A stretch of 64,000 nucleotides of DNA from Ailurus styani. Taxonomy: Eukaryota; Chordata; Mammalia; Carnivora; Ailuridae. A program made the position numbers and the translations under genes. The notes below the pieces were generated by a model. The model did not search any database, was not told the DNA's origin, and worked only from the letters and a program-made list of their open reading frames with translations. This document shows, piece after piece, positions 1 to 9,989 of the stretch. Within the stretch, counting starts at the first letter, position 1; the number at the start of each line of letters is the position of its first letter. Where the stretch lies: NCBI GenBank assembly GCA_002007465.1, contig LNAC01000108.1, forward strand, positions 2,096,135 through 2,160,134. Direction: 5' to 3'.

Positions 1-114
1 GGGGGGATGGGTGAGGCTCAGGGGTGGATGCCACACACAGTATTTGCCCCAATCAAGGTCATGGGCTAGATTCCACTGGTCACTCGGGATCTTCATCTTG
101 GCCTCTCATTGACA

Positions 115-690
115 TGGAACAGAATTGCTCACTTGTCTCCTCTTGGCTTCTAGGACATCACATCCAGTTCCTCAGTCCTTCTTCCCCCGCTGAATCTCCA
201 AATGTTGGAGGGCCCAAGGGCCCAAAGGCTCTTCTCTATATAAATTCGCCCCCAGGGGATCCCATCTACTCCACTGGTTTTAAGTATCACCTCTATGCTG
301 CCCTCTCCTGCCCTGCCCTCACCTCTGAGATCCATGTGCATTTAACCCAGTTCCACCGGATGTCTAAGGGCACCTTAACCTACCAGGGCCAAAGTAGGAT
401 CTTTGCTTTACCCTTCCCCCAAATGGCTTTCTTCTCTGGTCTTCCATTTCAGAAAATGGCACCATTAGTTGTTCAAGCCAAAAATCTTTTAGCATGTCAA
501 TCTGTCAATAAGTCCTGCATAGTCTATTCCTAAATATAGACAAGATCTACCTCTTTCTAGCCATTTCCTCTGCTATTGTGCCAGCTCTCACCTGGACCAC
601 TGCAACAGCATCCAACCTGGTGTCTCTACTTCCTCACCTGCCCTACACTCCTTCCCACTGCCACAGACCAAATTCATGAGAGTTATTAAA
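115..690 (+). mobile_element. L2 LINE fragment with decayed RT C-terminal region
   Basis: The stretch follows the mammalian L2 (CR1-clade) 3' half in the sense direction. A forward frame (24-533) keeps the degraded motif AKNL (residues about 151-154) of the region after the reverse transcriptase core, and 575-650 keeps the nucleotide text for the 'LDYCN' block (ctggaccactgcaacagc). The frame's N-terminal part is not L2-like, so the 169-residue ORF is a chance opening over a dead element, not a gene. Family assignment is from memory of the consensus; RepeatMasker would settle subfamily and edges. Confidence 0.65.
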
Positions 691-845
691 AGAGTAAGGG
701 CTTTGGATTCAGATGTTGGTTTGTAGCCTGATTTTATCACATATTACCTGTGTGACCTTGAAGGAATGACTTAAATTCTCTGAGTTTCAGCTTCTCATCT
801 GTGAAATAAAGATTAAAGCAATCAATCTGCTTTGGAGCTGAGGTA
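690..845 (+). mobile_element. MIR SINE
   Basis: Shows the MIR core order: 'ggctttggattcagat', then 'tgtgaccttgaaggaatgac', then 'tgagtttcagcttctcatct' and 'tgaaataaagatta'. Old and diverged, with no target-site duplication (TSD) visible. Confidence 0.75.
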
Positions 846-1004
846 CCTCTAGAGTCTTCTCTCTTATGGTTAAGATGATGAAATGAGGGTATGGAGTATA
901 CTCCTTGAATTTGATTTCACCAGGAAAACACAAAATCAGACTAAATATCCTGGGAGAATTGCATTTGGAAATATGCTAATTTGTGTGACCATTATAGTTG
1001 TATC

Positions 1005-1290
1005 TCCTCAGTATCAAGTCCTGCTTTGGGTAATTTACATACATTGACATATAAGGTTTAAAACAACCCCATGAGGAGTGCCTGGCTGGCTCAGTCTTTA
1101 GAGCCTACGACTCTTGATCTTGGGGTTGTAAGTTTGAGCCCCATGTTGGGTATAGAGATTACTTAAAAATAAAATCTTAAAAAAAAAAAAAGTAAAACAA
1201 CCTCATGAGATGTACTTATGCAGGAGACTCAGAGTAGTTAAGTAACTTGTCCAAAGCCACAAAGCTTATACATAGCAGGGTCATAATTTT
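1005..1290 (+). mobile_element. MIR SINE split by a CAN SINE
   Basis: Two MIR halves flank the SINE at 1076-1192: 'taatttacatacattgacat' on the left, and 'gttaagtaacttgtccaaag' followed by 'ccacaaagcttatacatagc' on the right. Removing the insertion and one TSD copy restores a continuous MIR alignment. Confidence 0.7.
1076..1192 (+). mobile_element. Old-type CAN SINE (tRNA-Lys derived)
   Basis: Begins gagtgcctggctggctcag (box A region) and continues through 'gactcttgatcttggggttg', the box-B-like 'agtttgagccccatg' and 'aaataaaatctt' into a 13-nt A tail. It is flanked by a 17-bp TSD with one mismatch (taaaacaaccccatgag at 1059-1075; taaaacaacctcatgag at 1193-1209). This short, older subtype lacks the CT-rich body of the younger copies in this window. 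Confidence 0.92.
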
Positions 1291-1302
1291 GAGGCTTTGT
1301 TC

Positions 1303-1323
1303 TTTTTTTTTTTTTTTTTTTTT
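1303..1323. repeat. Poly-T tract
   Basis: Uninterrupted run of about 21 T. It may be the reversed A tail of a lost or unrecognised retroposon, as 1324-1425 shows no clear element body. Confidence 0.8.
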
Positions 1324-1345
1324 ACCCTAAAAAAACGTGAGTTTT

Positions 1346-1346
1346 N
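1346..1346. other. Single ambiguous base (N)
   Basis: Lone N shortly after the poly-T tract. No duplicated flanks are visible, unlike the N at 22366. Confidence 0.98.
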
Positions 1347-1424
1347 GCTTTCACTTTGTAGGGCCAGCTGAGCACAGATACAGCCCTGCCCACACAGAAG
1401 CGGTCTCATTCAGCAGACAGAACT

Positions 1425-1530
1425 CAAGCCTTGGAGTTGACCCTGGGTTTGAGTCTAGGCTCTGCTGCTTGGAGAAGTCACCTCAGTGAAGTCGCTAATT
1501 GTCTCCAAATCTCTATTACCTTGTGAGAAA
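1425..1530 (+). mobile_element. MIR SINE fragment
   Basis: MIR-like order: 'ggagttgaccctgggtttga' then 'gtctaggctctgctgcttgg' and a degraded 'gtctccaaatctc'. Edges uncertain. Confidence 0.6.
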
Positions 1531-1568
1531 AAAAAAAGCAACAAAACAAAACAAAACAAAACAAAACC
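1530..1568. repeat. (AAAAC)n simple repeat
   Basis: A10 followed by about five caaaa units. It abuts the MIR-like fragment upstream. Confidence 0.9.
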
Positions 1569-1569
1569 A

Positions 1570-2745
1570 TGAAGACAGTAGCTGTTATGTCACTGGGTGG
1601 TGTGAAACCAAATACGATATTATGTGCTCACGTGTTCTATAAACTATAGACATGTGAATTATTATTTCCTCCTCCATAACTGTGGGCCATGTGGGTCAGA
1701 GAAGCTGCATTTGGGGGCCCAGTCGGCGTCTTGGAGCGCTGTCAGGCACCCAGCATCAACGCCCTCTGTGTCTCTGCTTTCTCAGCCTGGGCTCTAGCTT
1801 CGGCTCATTCTCTGCTTAGCTGCTTTTATGTTCTTACTCAGTTTCTCTCTTGAGCAAAGCGACTTGGTCCTCTGTCCTTATGTTCCACTATTCCAGCCTC
1901 CTGGAAAACCTGCCTAGAGGTTCTCACTTGGAAGAAAACATCTGCATATCCAACTCCCAATTTGTATTACTGTTTATTCTCACCCGAGGGAAGAAGGAAG
2001 TATTCTTAGCCCACATGTAACAGTAAAGAAATATTTTTTAGTTCCTATTTCCAGACATAAGTTTCTTATTGGGATGGAGTTGTGAGAGGCTGCCTCTGTG
2101 CCGACTCCTGGGCCTTCGTCGTCCCTGGGATGTAGCCCCCAACCCACCCTGCTCCTGAGGAGCTGAGCGCAGGATGGCCTCTGGCCAGTGGGGGGCAGCA
2201 GAGGGCAGCAGAGAATGAACTAGAAGGGGCTAGTCCCCAGGACAGGGGCTTCTGCTGGGTGAGGGGCTTGAGTGGAAGGGTCTGGTCACTGGGTCTGCCC
2301 TGCTCCAGGTCTCTAGGCCACACCCCCTGGGCTGGCCTGGAATAGACATCAGGGAAATGGGAATGGTCTCCAGAAGGCTGGTGGAGAGAATGCAGCTCTA
2401 AATAGTGTAATAGGATGCTGGTAGCAAGTGACAGAGATTCCGTTGGAATCCAGGGAAGATGGATTCTATTTTTTGTTCTGCAGATTGGCTCCTTCCAGGA
2501 ACCGGAACCATGGCCACCAACAACTCCTATCTCACGGTTTCCCTCATTCACCATCTTCCTTTGGTTCTGATTGGAAAGACTCAGGAGAGGACTTCTCCTC
2601 CGGAGTTGGGTTATGCCCTGCCCATGGGGCCAGGGGAAGGGGCGGGAGTGTCCTCTGAAGACAGCCAGGACTGCATGTTGGTGTGGGGGGAGGCGGATTC
2701 TCCCGACGAAGGGCTTTCTCTTATGGAGGAATAGATGGGTGCTGA
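1570..2745. other. Unassigned unique DNA
   Basis: No repeat or gene recognised. The reverse-strand frame at 2066-2815 (249 codons) has low-complexity composition, extends into the minisatellite and has no recognisable domain, so I treat it as chance. Confidence 0.5.
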
Positions 2746-2751
2746 GCAACA

Positions 2752-3412
2752 GTACACAACACAACCATATGCGTCTCACGACACAAGACACAACCATATG
2801 CGTCTCACGACACAAGACACAACCATATGCGTCTCACGACACAAGACACAACCATATGCGTCTCACGACACAAGACACAACCATATGCGTCTCACGACAC
2901 AAGACACAACCATATGCGTCTCACGACACAAGACACAACCATATGCGTCTCACGACACAAGACACAACCATATGCGTCTCACGACACAAGACACAACCAT
3001 ATGCGTCTCACGACACAAGACACAACCATATGCGTCTCACGACACAAGACACAACCATATGCGTCTCACGACACAAGACACAACCATATGCGTCTCACGA
3101 CACAAGACACAACCATATGCGTCTCACGACACAAGACACAACCATATGCGTCTCACGACACAAGACACAACCATATGCGTCTCACGACACAAGACACAAC
3201 CATATGCGTCTCACGACACAAGACACAACCATATGCGTCTCACGACACAAGACACAACCATATGCGTCTCACGACACAAGACACAACCATATGCGTCTCA
3301 CGACACAAGACACAACCATATGCGTCTCACGACACAAGACACAACCATATGCGTCTCACGACACAAGACACAACCATATGCGTCTCACGACACAAGACAC
3401 AACCATATGAGT
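2752..3412. repeat. 29-bp minisatellite, about 23 copies
   Basis: The unit carries ccatatgcgtctcacgac followed by acaagacacaa, period 29. CATATG recurs 23 times from 2766 to 3409 (22 periods of exactly 29). By eye the internal units are identical. The first unit is degenerate (acacaacacaacc) and the last decays into gagtctctcacagccacac. Because 29 is not a multiple of 3 and the unit has no stop in any forward frame, all three forward frames stay open across the array. The resulting 219-279-residue frames read the same 29-residue cycle in different registers and are artefacts of the repeat. Confidence 0.97.
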
Positions 3413-3424
3413 CTCTCACAGCCA

Positions 3425-4135
3425 CACAGTGGTGTGTGACACTTTCCCTCTGGCACAAAGGCCACTGCCATTTCTCAGGTTCATGAGCTGACCTTCAGGA
3501 CCCAGGTCAGCAACCTTCCTCGCCGGTCCTCCCCTTCCTGAAATGAAAGGATAGCGTCCCAGGAGGACTATGGTTTGTCTCTCCACCTTCAGTCCACCCA
3601 TCCTCTGGCCGCTTCATGAAGATGGACTCCCCGGTGGGTGTGATGAAGGGCTCACCACGAGACAGAGTCTTAGCTGGAGGGCCAGAGAGGAGAGGAGGGG
3701 CCTGACGGCCTCATTGAGGTCTCAATTAAGATCAGGGATAAGGGATCATTACAAATGTTCTGCCCAAGATGCATTGTACAGAGTGACTCACTCTGCGCCT
3801 GACATTTCCTGCCAGCCCTCAAAGCAAGGCAGGGGCTGCCTGGTGCTCACTAAATGTCATCATTTGACCATTCTTACTGGTGTGTTCTGACCGGCGGGGT
3901 CACCTGGGGAAGCATGGACAGCAGAGGGGACCGTGGAGGCTTTAGACTTGAGCAGTGTCCCAGAACCCTCCCTGGAGGAGGCGGCGGCAAAGGATGGGGA
4001 ACGTGTGCCACACACCTGGGGCAGGATCTGCCATGGGTCCCCTGGTGGGTGGGGGTGGGGAGGCAGGACTCAGGGGATCTGGCTCGACTTTTGGGCAATT
4101 TTCACCCGAATTCCTTAAATGTGTAAAGTATCTGC
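3425..4135. other. Unassigned GC-rich DNA
   Basis: No exon, repeat or RNA recognised. A TAAT-free, moderately GC-rich stretch with only short chance frames. Confidence 0.4.
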
Positions 4136-4139
4136 CCGC

Positions 4140-4300
4140 GCTGCTCTGTTTGTTCTCATTTCACAGTTGAGGAGATCGAGGCTGAGAGAGAGAAAATGAC
4201 TTGTTCAGATTCCCAGAGTCAGTTGTCAAAACTAGGATGGGATCCAGGGCTCCTGATGCTCGGACCAGGTCACTCTCTGTTGCCTGGAGGGTGGAACAGA
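4140..4300 (+). mobile_element. MIR SINE
   Basis: Carries 'tctcatttcacagttgagga' followed by 'gatcgaggctgaga', 'gacttgttcagattccc' and 'aactaggatgggatccaggg', the MIR 3' half in order. Confidence 0.7.
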
Positions 4301-4494
4301 GGCAGCTGGGAAAGGGAAAGAGAAGGCAGTTGATGGGACAGCATCACAGAGGTCTGGGGATGGAGGCCAGCCCAGACGGCAGCAGCCCCCTGCTGGAGTG
4401 CAGAAGGGAAATTCTGTAAAGTGAGTCATGGGATTGCTTTACTGATAACACTGGTTTCCTGTGTGTGCTGACTTTTCCAGTAGACAACTGCATT

Positions 4495-4785
4495 CCACTT
4501 TCTTGCACTTTCTTCAGGCCCAGACCTCTTTCCTGAGCTTCCAGCCTGTATATGCCTACAGGACACTCCCACTAGGAGCCCACAGTCCTCTCTGTCTCCC
4601 TGGATCTCAAGCTCAACTCTCTTTCTCTGTCCCCAAACTGCTCCTTCTCTAGGATCCCCCACCTCAGTGCATAGGACCGTATTCTCTGAGTCGAGTCAGA
4701 AACTTGAGTGTCACCTTCAACTTCCACTTTCCTCTTCCCCACATCCAACTAGTCTCCAAGTCCCCGGACTCCCCTTCCCTCATGC
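4495..4785 (+). mobile_element. L2 LINE fragment (RT 3' region)
   Basis: Sense-oriented L2 text: 'caggcccagacctctttcct', 'agcttccagcctgtatatgc', and further on 'cagaaacttgagtgtcacct' followed by 'tcaacttccactttcctctt', matching the post-RT 'KNLGV...' region. All frames are broken. Confidence 0.65.
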
Positions 4786-5285
4786 CACTCAGATTTGTCC
4801 TGGCCCAGGTCCTATCCAGGGGACCCAGACAGTGGGATCTGGAGGGGCTTCTCCAAGCACCTCTGGGGAGGTGGTGTGTCTCCGCTTGCCAGGACTGGCG
4901 GCGAGGCCTGATGGGAGATGCCCCCTTCGAGGGAGGGGCCAGCAGACTTGGCAGCCTTTGGGGAGGGGAAGCAGGCATGGAACAGAACTGTTGACAGACT
5001 CCAGGCTGCTATATTGGGAAGATTTGACAACATACAAGGAGAGAGTGAGGGCGCGTTGACGGCTGGTGAGAGGCGCGGGGGCTGGCTGGGGACGTGTCGC
5101 CACCACCCACGCAGGAGGAAGTTGGGAACAGATTGCTTGGGACAAGTGCCAGCCTCTTGAAGAGTCGCCCGCTCCCTCTTCCCTGGAGCTGGCACCTGCC
5201 GAGGAATCGGGGAAGGGGCTGCCTGGTTTCGAGGTACGTCCTGAGATGGGAGTCCAGCTCTGCACAGAGGGGCCTCTCTACCATG
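4785..5285. other. Unassigned GC-rich DNA
   Basis: No gene or repeat recognised. Overlapping reverse frames of 113-158 codons are proline/serine-rich GC shadows in several frames at once. Confidence 0.4.
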
Positions 5286-5294
5286 GACTCAGTT

Positions 5295-5460
5295 TCCCCA
5301 CCCCATCCCATCAGATCCCAAATCATCCCATCCCATCCCAAGAAATCCAACCCTAATATCCTACACCTTTATGTTTCCATCCTGCATTATCCCATCCCAT
5401 CCCCTCCCATCCCCTCCCCTCCCGTCTCCTCCCATCCCATCCCCTTTCCTCCGAGCCTCC
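5295..5460. repeat. C-rich (CCCAT/CCCCT)n low-complexity repeat
   Basis: Imperfect catccc and cctccc arrays on the + strand, interrupted at about 5342-5385 by an unrelated AT-richer segment. Confidence 0.88.
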
Positions 5461-5464
5461 CACC

Positions 5465-6650
5465 ATCTTATCCCATCTCACATTCAGCTGTACGAAACAT
5501 TTCTTCAATTTTTGTTTGTTGTCATCTCACCTGGAGTGGATGAAAAACAAGAGAAAGGTTTTCGTTTATTATTTTAGGGCTTGGGGCAATCATCCCGCTC
5601 TGCTTCCCAGGCTGGTTTGGAACCAGCTAAGCACTAGCATGGGAGTCGAACAGAGAGAATCGTGGAGAGTGTGGCTCAGAAGTGACCACATGGGACCTTG
5701 TCAGCCCCCCTTCTCCACACTTACCCTCCAGGTACAGACAGTCATGGACGAGCCCTGGAGGGGCAGCCCTGAGGGGTGGGTCCATAGTCCTCTTTCCTTC
5801 TGCCTGGTCTCTGGCCAGACAGAAACATTCCCTAGGGCGCCACTAGGGCTATCTGGCATTGAGCATCTCTGGGGCATGGCAGAGTGAACCTGCTGGTTGA
5901 GCGAGACCTGGCTGGAGCAAACGCAGAGATGATTTGGCAGTGTTAGTACACCCCTGCCTCGTCCTCCACAGCAGGTGATTAGAGGAGTCGAGAGGACAGG
6001 GACCAGACACCCACATCACTGACTAGACCTTAGGAGGAAAGAAGAAAGTGAGGAGTAACCTTTTCAAGTGCCTGATGTGAACACTCGATTCATTAAGCAC
6101 ACTGGGTGTTTGGGGGAGTCGAAATCGGCCATGTTTACTTCCTCTAATTATTCTAGAGGTTGTTCTGCAATGCCCTCCCCTCCTTTCCCATCTCCTGGAG
6201 CCTCTGAAATGGGATCCCCACTCCCACTGGGTTTGTGGCTCCTCCTGAAGCAGGAGGCATGGGGGGAGACAATGGATTCCCAGAGACTGGCCAATCTCAG
6301 CCCCCATCTTCTCCTCCCCTCATTGAAGGGCAGTCGTCTCTAAGGGACCCGGCACCTGGTGGGCCTGAATCCATGCCACCCCCCCACCTTCCTCCCTGGG
6401 CTCCCCTTCCCCTCCTTGCCTCAGCTCCCTCCTTGGTTCTCACATGGCCCTCTCCATGGGGGCCCCACCCCCTCCTGGCAAGTTCACAAGGACCCTATTC
6501 TTTGGGAGACTGCTGGAGGGACCTTGGCAATCAACTTCCTTTGTAACTCAGAGGCGTCCCTTTCTGCCATGCCTCTTGAGTGACAAGGGTCATGAATGCA
6601 GTCCAGAGACTTGGGACAAAGCTAGCAATTACCAAATTCCTGAGGGGGAG
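5465..6650. other. Unassigned DNA with two AT-rich patches
   Basis: No exon recognised. Two repeat-free AT-rich patches, at 5470-5575 (gttttcgtttattatttta) and 6120-6170 (cctctaattattctagagg, a TAATTA with the short inverted flanks cctct/agagg), could be weak conserved elements. The rest is GC-rich. Confidence 0.35.
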
Positions 6651-6655
6651 GACTT

Positions 6656-6705
6656 GAGTTTGTGTGTATGTGTGAGTGTGTGCAAGTGTGTGCGTGCGTG
6701 CACTG
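6656..6705. repeat. Degenerate (TG)n microsatellite
   Basis: Interrupted tg/gtgtg run with CpG-bearing units (gtgcgtgcgtgc) at the 3' end. Confidence 0.85.
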
Positions 6706-6799
6706 GGGAGTGGGGCACAATCTGTGAAGGACCCCTAAGTAGACCAGTTAAAAATACCTGGAAGGATCTGGGTGATGAGAGGGGAATCCTCGACTTAGT

Positions 6800-6890
6800 C
6801 ATCCCCTCAAGTTTTGGCTCTGACAATTAGCAACTGTGTGGCCTCAGACATGTCAATTCATCTTGCAACTCCGACTCCATTGTCTCCACT
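6800..6890 (+). mobile_element. MIR SINE fragment
   Basis: 'ggctctgacaattagcaact' followed by 'gtgtggcctcagacatgtca' matches the MIR central block. Short and diverged. Confidence 0.55.
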
Positions 6891-7196
6891 ACAGTGGGTC
6901 CCTGTGGTAGATGTGACTCCTTTCTGGGGGCAGCTAATGAGATGGGGGCTGAGCAGGAGCCCTGGAGAGGTGGGCGCTGGGTGATGGATACTGTCCCTAG
7001 CAAGTGGCGGTGGGAACCCTTATCAGTGCTGACGTTCTGGAATGACAGCTCAGCCACATGCCCAGGGCCATGACAGGGCTTCTGGCTGGAGTTGTCTGGA
7101 GGGTCCAGACCTTGACAAGCAGCGATGAGGGTGGTCTGGAGGGCAAAGGCTCACCGAGGTGGAGGGTTGAGGGGGCACCATCTAGTGGTGAGTGTT

Positions 7197-7198
7197 CA

Positions 7199-7230
<32 letters not shown>

Positions 7231-7246
7231 TGTGTGTGTGTGTATG
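7197..7246. repeat. (TG)n microsatellite
   Basis: About 24 tg units broken by two ta steps. Confidence 0.95.
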
Positions 7247-7324
7247 AGATGCAGGACAGGTCACCTGGGTGAGAAGATAAGTAGAACCACACTTCAGGCC
7301 TGTGAGAATGAAGAGCCTAAATTG

Positions 7325-7400
7325 GCCAACCCACCCTTTTCACAGATGGGCAAACTGAGACTTGGAGAGAGGCAAGGACAGAGAGCTGCAAAAGGAATGG
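7325..7400 (+). mobile_element. MIR SINE fragment
   Basis: 'cttttcacagatgggcaaac' followed by 'tgagacttggagagagg' is the MIR 3' core. Confidence 0.6.
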
Positions 7401-7980
7401 GGGCAGCTTGGGTCTGAGCTCCCTGACTCCAACTTCCTCCAATTCCAGAGGCCTTGAGTGTCCAGCTAGTGCACTGATCAACCTTGCTGTCCTGGGAAGT
7501 CCCCGTGGCCTTTTGAGCAGGGGAGTGTGGCTGAGAGACGAGAGCAGCTGGATCGGCTCGCCTCGCCTCGCCTCGAGTCTTGTGCCCTGGGATGACGCTG
7601 GAGCTTCTGGCTGGTGACACGGACAGGCTGGGGTCTGCCAGGTGTTGCGCCTACCTTGGGTGAGGATGCTCACCTGAACCTTAACCCTGTGTCTAGGTAG
7701 GAGGCTCCCAGTCCTGCCTGCGCCACCTAGAAGCAGAACAGAAGAAAGGGGCCCGGGACGCCCCAGGCTCTCCCAAGCTCCACAGGGATTCCTTCCCTGG
7801 CCGAGCTGGCCTTCAGGGCTCCATGGGGAGATCATAGAGTCCCCACCCGAGGGGGGGCTGGCGAAGAGGTTTCCCGAGAAGAACTTGCCGGAAGTATGAT
7901 TTGCTACAGCTGAATTCCATGGGAACATGATGGGGCAGGACAGGAAACACGTGTCAGATGCCCCAGCCGGTCCCTCCCTG
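7400..7980. other. Unassigned GC-rich DNA
   Basis: No gene or repeat recognised. A short (gcctc)n run lies at 7557-7575. The reverse frame at 7317-7994 has no domain I recognise. Confidence 0.4.
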
Positions 7981-7984
7981 ATGT

Positions 7985-8300
7985 ACATTTCCAATCACAT
8001 GCCATTGACCTGTGGGAAGCGCCTCCCTCTTGGGCTGATTCTAATGATACAGCATAACCTGCCGTCCCCTCTTTGCCGTGGATCCCTAACTGTGCTGTCG
8101 GCGGGATGGTCATTAGCACCTCGACATTCATACCTCCCATGTCCATCACCGCCACGGTGATTAGGGGCCCTGACTCTCCCGGGCAGCGGCTGCGGGGTGG
8201 GTCTCTGGGGTCAGGCTGCCACAGCCAGAGTGGGTGGGGGCAGCAGGGGGACAGGAGGCTTGTTCCATCTAATTACCTGGCTGCAGACGGTGGGCCTGAG
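7985..8300. promoter_or_regulatory. Candidate conserved non-coding element (CNE), part 1
   Basis: Repeat-free and compositionally distinct, with a mix of TAAT/ATTA cores (ggtcattagcacc, ctaattacctgg) and E-box-like sites. It contains a perfect 7-bp stem palindrome atcaccg-cca-cggtgat at 8145-8161. Conservation is inferred from texture only, not measured. It could act as an enhancer of a developmental gene outside the window. Confidence 0.4.
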
Positions 8301-8394
8301 CCCTTCTGAGAGCCGCCCGGCCCGCCGCCTAATCCTGCCTGCCCCTCGCGGTAACGAGCCAGCCGCCACCAGCTGCCGCGTGGCTAGATGGGAC

Positions 8395-8700
8395 TGAGTT
8401 TAATTGCTACCCCAAATGTCAGCCCTTTCAAACCCACAGTATTTCATCACTTACCTTTAAAGAAGAGGGGAAAAAAAAAAATCAATTTGGACCGTGAGTT
8501 TCGGCAGCAAAGCCTGCAGAAAGGGCTGCCCAGTTCTTCAGGGGAGCTGTTCTTTTCATTAAAATAGCTATTTTTAAAACTCTCTCCCTCTCTCTCTCTT
8601 TAACACGAGATGAAAAATCCCCGCTACAAGAAGAAACCCTTTCATGAGGGAATAATAATATAAAAAAAGAGTTTAAAAAAGCCCACTTCTAAAATGGGTC
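8395..8700. promoter_or_regulatory. Candidate CNE, part 2 (MEF2-like site)
   Basis: AT-rich island next to a short CpG-rich segment (8310-8385). Contains ctatttttaa at 8568-8577, a full match to the MEF2 consensus YTAWWWWTAR, plus gtttaattgc and a (tc)n run at 8582-8601. No repeat family recognised. Enhancer activity is an inference. Confidence 0.4.
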
Positions 8701-8754
8701 CTTTTTTTTTTTTAACCTCTCAAAGGTTAAAAAAAGAAAAGAAAGGGTTTTATT

Positions 8755-8885
8755 CTCAAAAGGCTTTCACACGTGTGATCTCATCCACTCTCAGAGCAGC
8801 TGGGGGGTGTTGGGGGAGAGCAGGTGTCATTGTCCCCATTTTATGGATGAAGGAATGCCCCCTGAGAGGCTAAGGAGCTGCGGGG
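8755..8885 (+). mobile_element. MIR SINE
   Basis: 'cacacgtgtgatctcatcca' and then 'tcattgtccccattttatgg' and 'atgaaggaatgccccctgag' give the MIR order. It separates two CNE-like blocks. Confidence 0.65.
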
Positions 8886-9154
8886 TTGGGGTTTGTCACA
8901 CATCTCTTCAAGGGGCAGGAAAGAGGATCCCCATTTTTTGTTGTCCAGACTGGCCTCTTCCTATGAGTCCATTGGTCCTGTCGCCAGATACACCCACCTC
9001 CCAAATTCAAGCTATTTACCTACTAGTCAGAAAGTAAACGTAAGGGGCATTAAAAAAAAAAAAAAACCACCACCATCCAGAGACTCATTGGAGTTTAACA
9101 CTCATTTAAACTCTCCGTTGAGATCACAGCCATCCTTTCTTCCCTAGGGAGAAT

Positions 9155-9560
9155 TTCCCCCCTTTCCTTTAGAAGAAAGGGATGTAATTCTTTTGGAGAT
9201 TACATTCCCCGGAAACTGGTTTCTTAAGCTCCCGCCTGAAGAAGTGTTCCAAAGTCTGCAGACTAATTAACCCCATTGTTCAGAATTAATCACCTCAGGA
9301 ATATTTGGAGTCAACAAGAAATGTATCAATTGGGCTCTTAATAAACCTAATGAAACGACTCAACATAAAGGCATATGAATTAGACTGAAAACATTAGCAT
9401 AAACCACCAACCTCCCCGAGCTCTTGGCAGCACAGTCTTAATTGACACTTTATTAGCACCGAGAATTGCTATCAATTTGGCAAATCCCCCCACATTGCCT
9501 ACTGAAATGATAGACAACATTTTTTAAGAGAGAAAAAAGGGGAAAAGAAGTGGCTTGGAG
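9155..9560. promoter_or_regulatory. Candidate CNE, part 3 (homeodomain/SOX-rich)
   Basis: About 400 bp of AT-rich, repeat-free sequence dense in homeodomain cores (gactaattaacc at 9261-9272, cagaattaatcacc at 9281-9294, cttaattgacac near 9438, tttattagcac). A SOX-like cattgtt lies at 9274-9280 and repeated atcaatt cores follow. This contrasts sharply with the GC-rich surroundings and is the strongest CNE candidate by texture. No coding potential is seen in any frame. Confidence 0.5.
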
Positions 9561-9564
9561 TTTC

Positions 9565-9920
9565 GCGTGCAGGAAGGCAGAGGAGAAACGGAATCAGAGG
9601 AGTCCTGGATGGAATCGGAGCGTCCTACGACTCACTGGGGAGGTAAGGGTCTACACCACCAGGTCCTTCAGGGTTGAGGAATTGTACTGATGCACAGCTC
9701 CAAGGAGCCCCGACTGTCTGCCTCCAGGGCCTGTCAGCAGGGGCACCCCTACCCCTCACCCCCACGTGTTTGGGGCAGCGAGATTGGGCACAGGTGGGAA
9801 TGAAAGAAGGGAGGAGCTTGAACTTTTTCTTGTGTTTTAGCTTCCATAGTGATAGAACATCTGCTTCCAAAGGTTGGGGACTGTTTCTAACCCCACGTTC
9901 TCCAGTATCTGTTAATTTCT
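9565..9920. other. Unassigned DNA
   Basis: No gene or repeat recognised between the CNE block and the templated duplication. Confidence 0.35.
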
Positions 9921-9989
9921 GCTAATTCTGCCCTGAGTTTCGCCTGAGCATTTAGTGTCTAAAAGAGCTGCTAATTCTGCCCTGAGTTT
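9921..9989. repeat. Short templated insertion flanked by a 20-bp direct repeat
   Basis: A 20-nt block beginning gctaattctg occurs at 9921-9940 and again at 9970-9989. Between them, 9941-9969 is a 29-nt segment (starts cgcctgagcat, ends aaaagagct) that also occurs exactly at 11932-11960, within a 33-nt identity (9938-9970 against 11929-11961). The pattern is what a templated insertion with target-site duplication leaves. The copy at 11932, without the flanking duplication, is the likely source. Confidence 0.85.

Noticed and set aside
24..533. 169-residue ORF at the start
   Set aside because: Its second half overlies a decayed L2 RT region and the first half has no domain.
2066..2815. 249-residue reverse ORF
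   Set aside because: Runs into the minisatellite, low-complexity composition, no recognisable domain.
2752..3412. CRISPR array
   Set aside because: Period 29 with no spacers between units. It is a tandem minisatellite.
2571..3486. Three overlapping 219-279-residue repeat proteins
   Set aside because: They are the same 29-nt DNA unit read in three frames. No start context, conserved domain or codon bias supports translation.
5295..5460. Possible telomere-like C-rich array
   Set aside because: Units are catccc/cctccc, not ccctaa. Ordinary low-complexity repeat.
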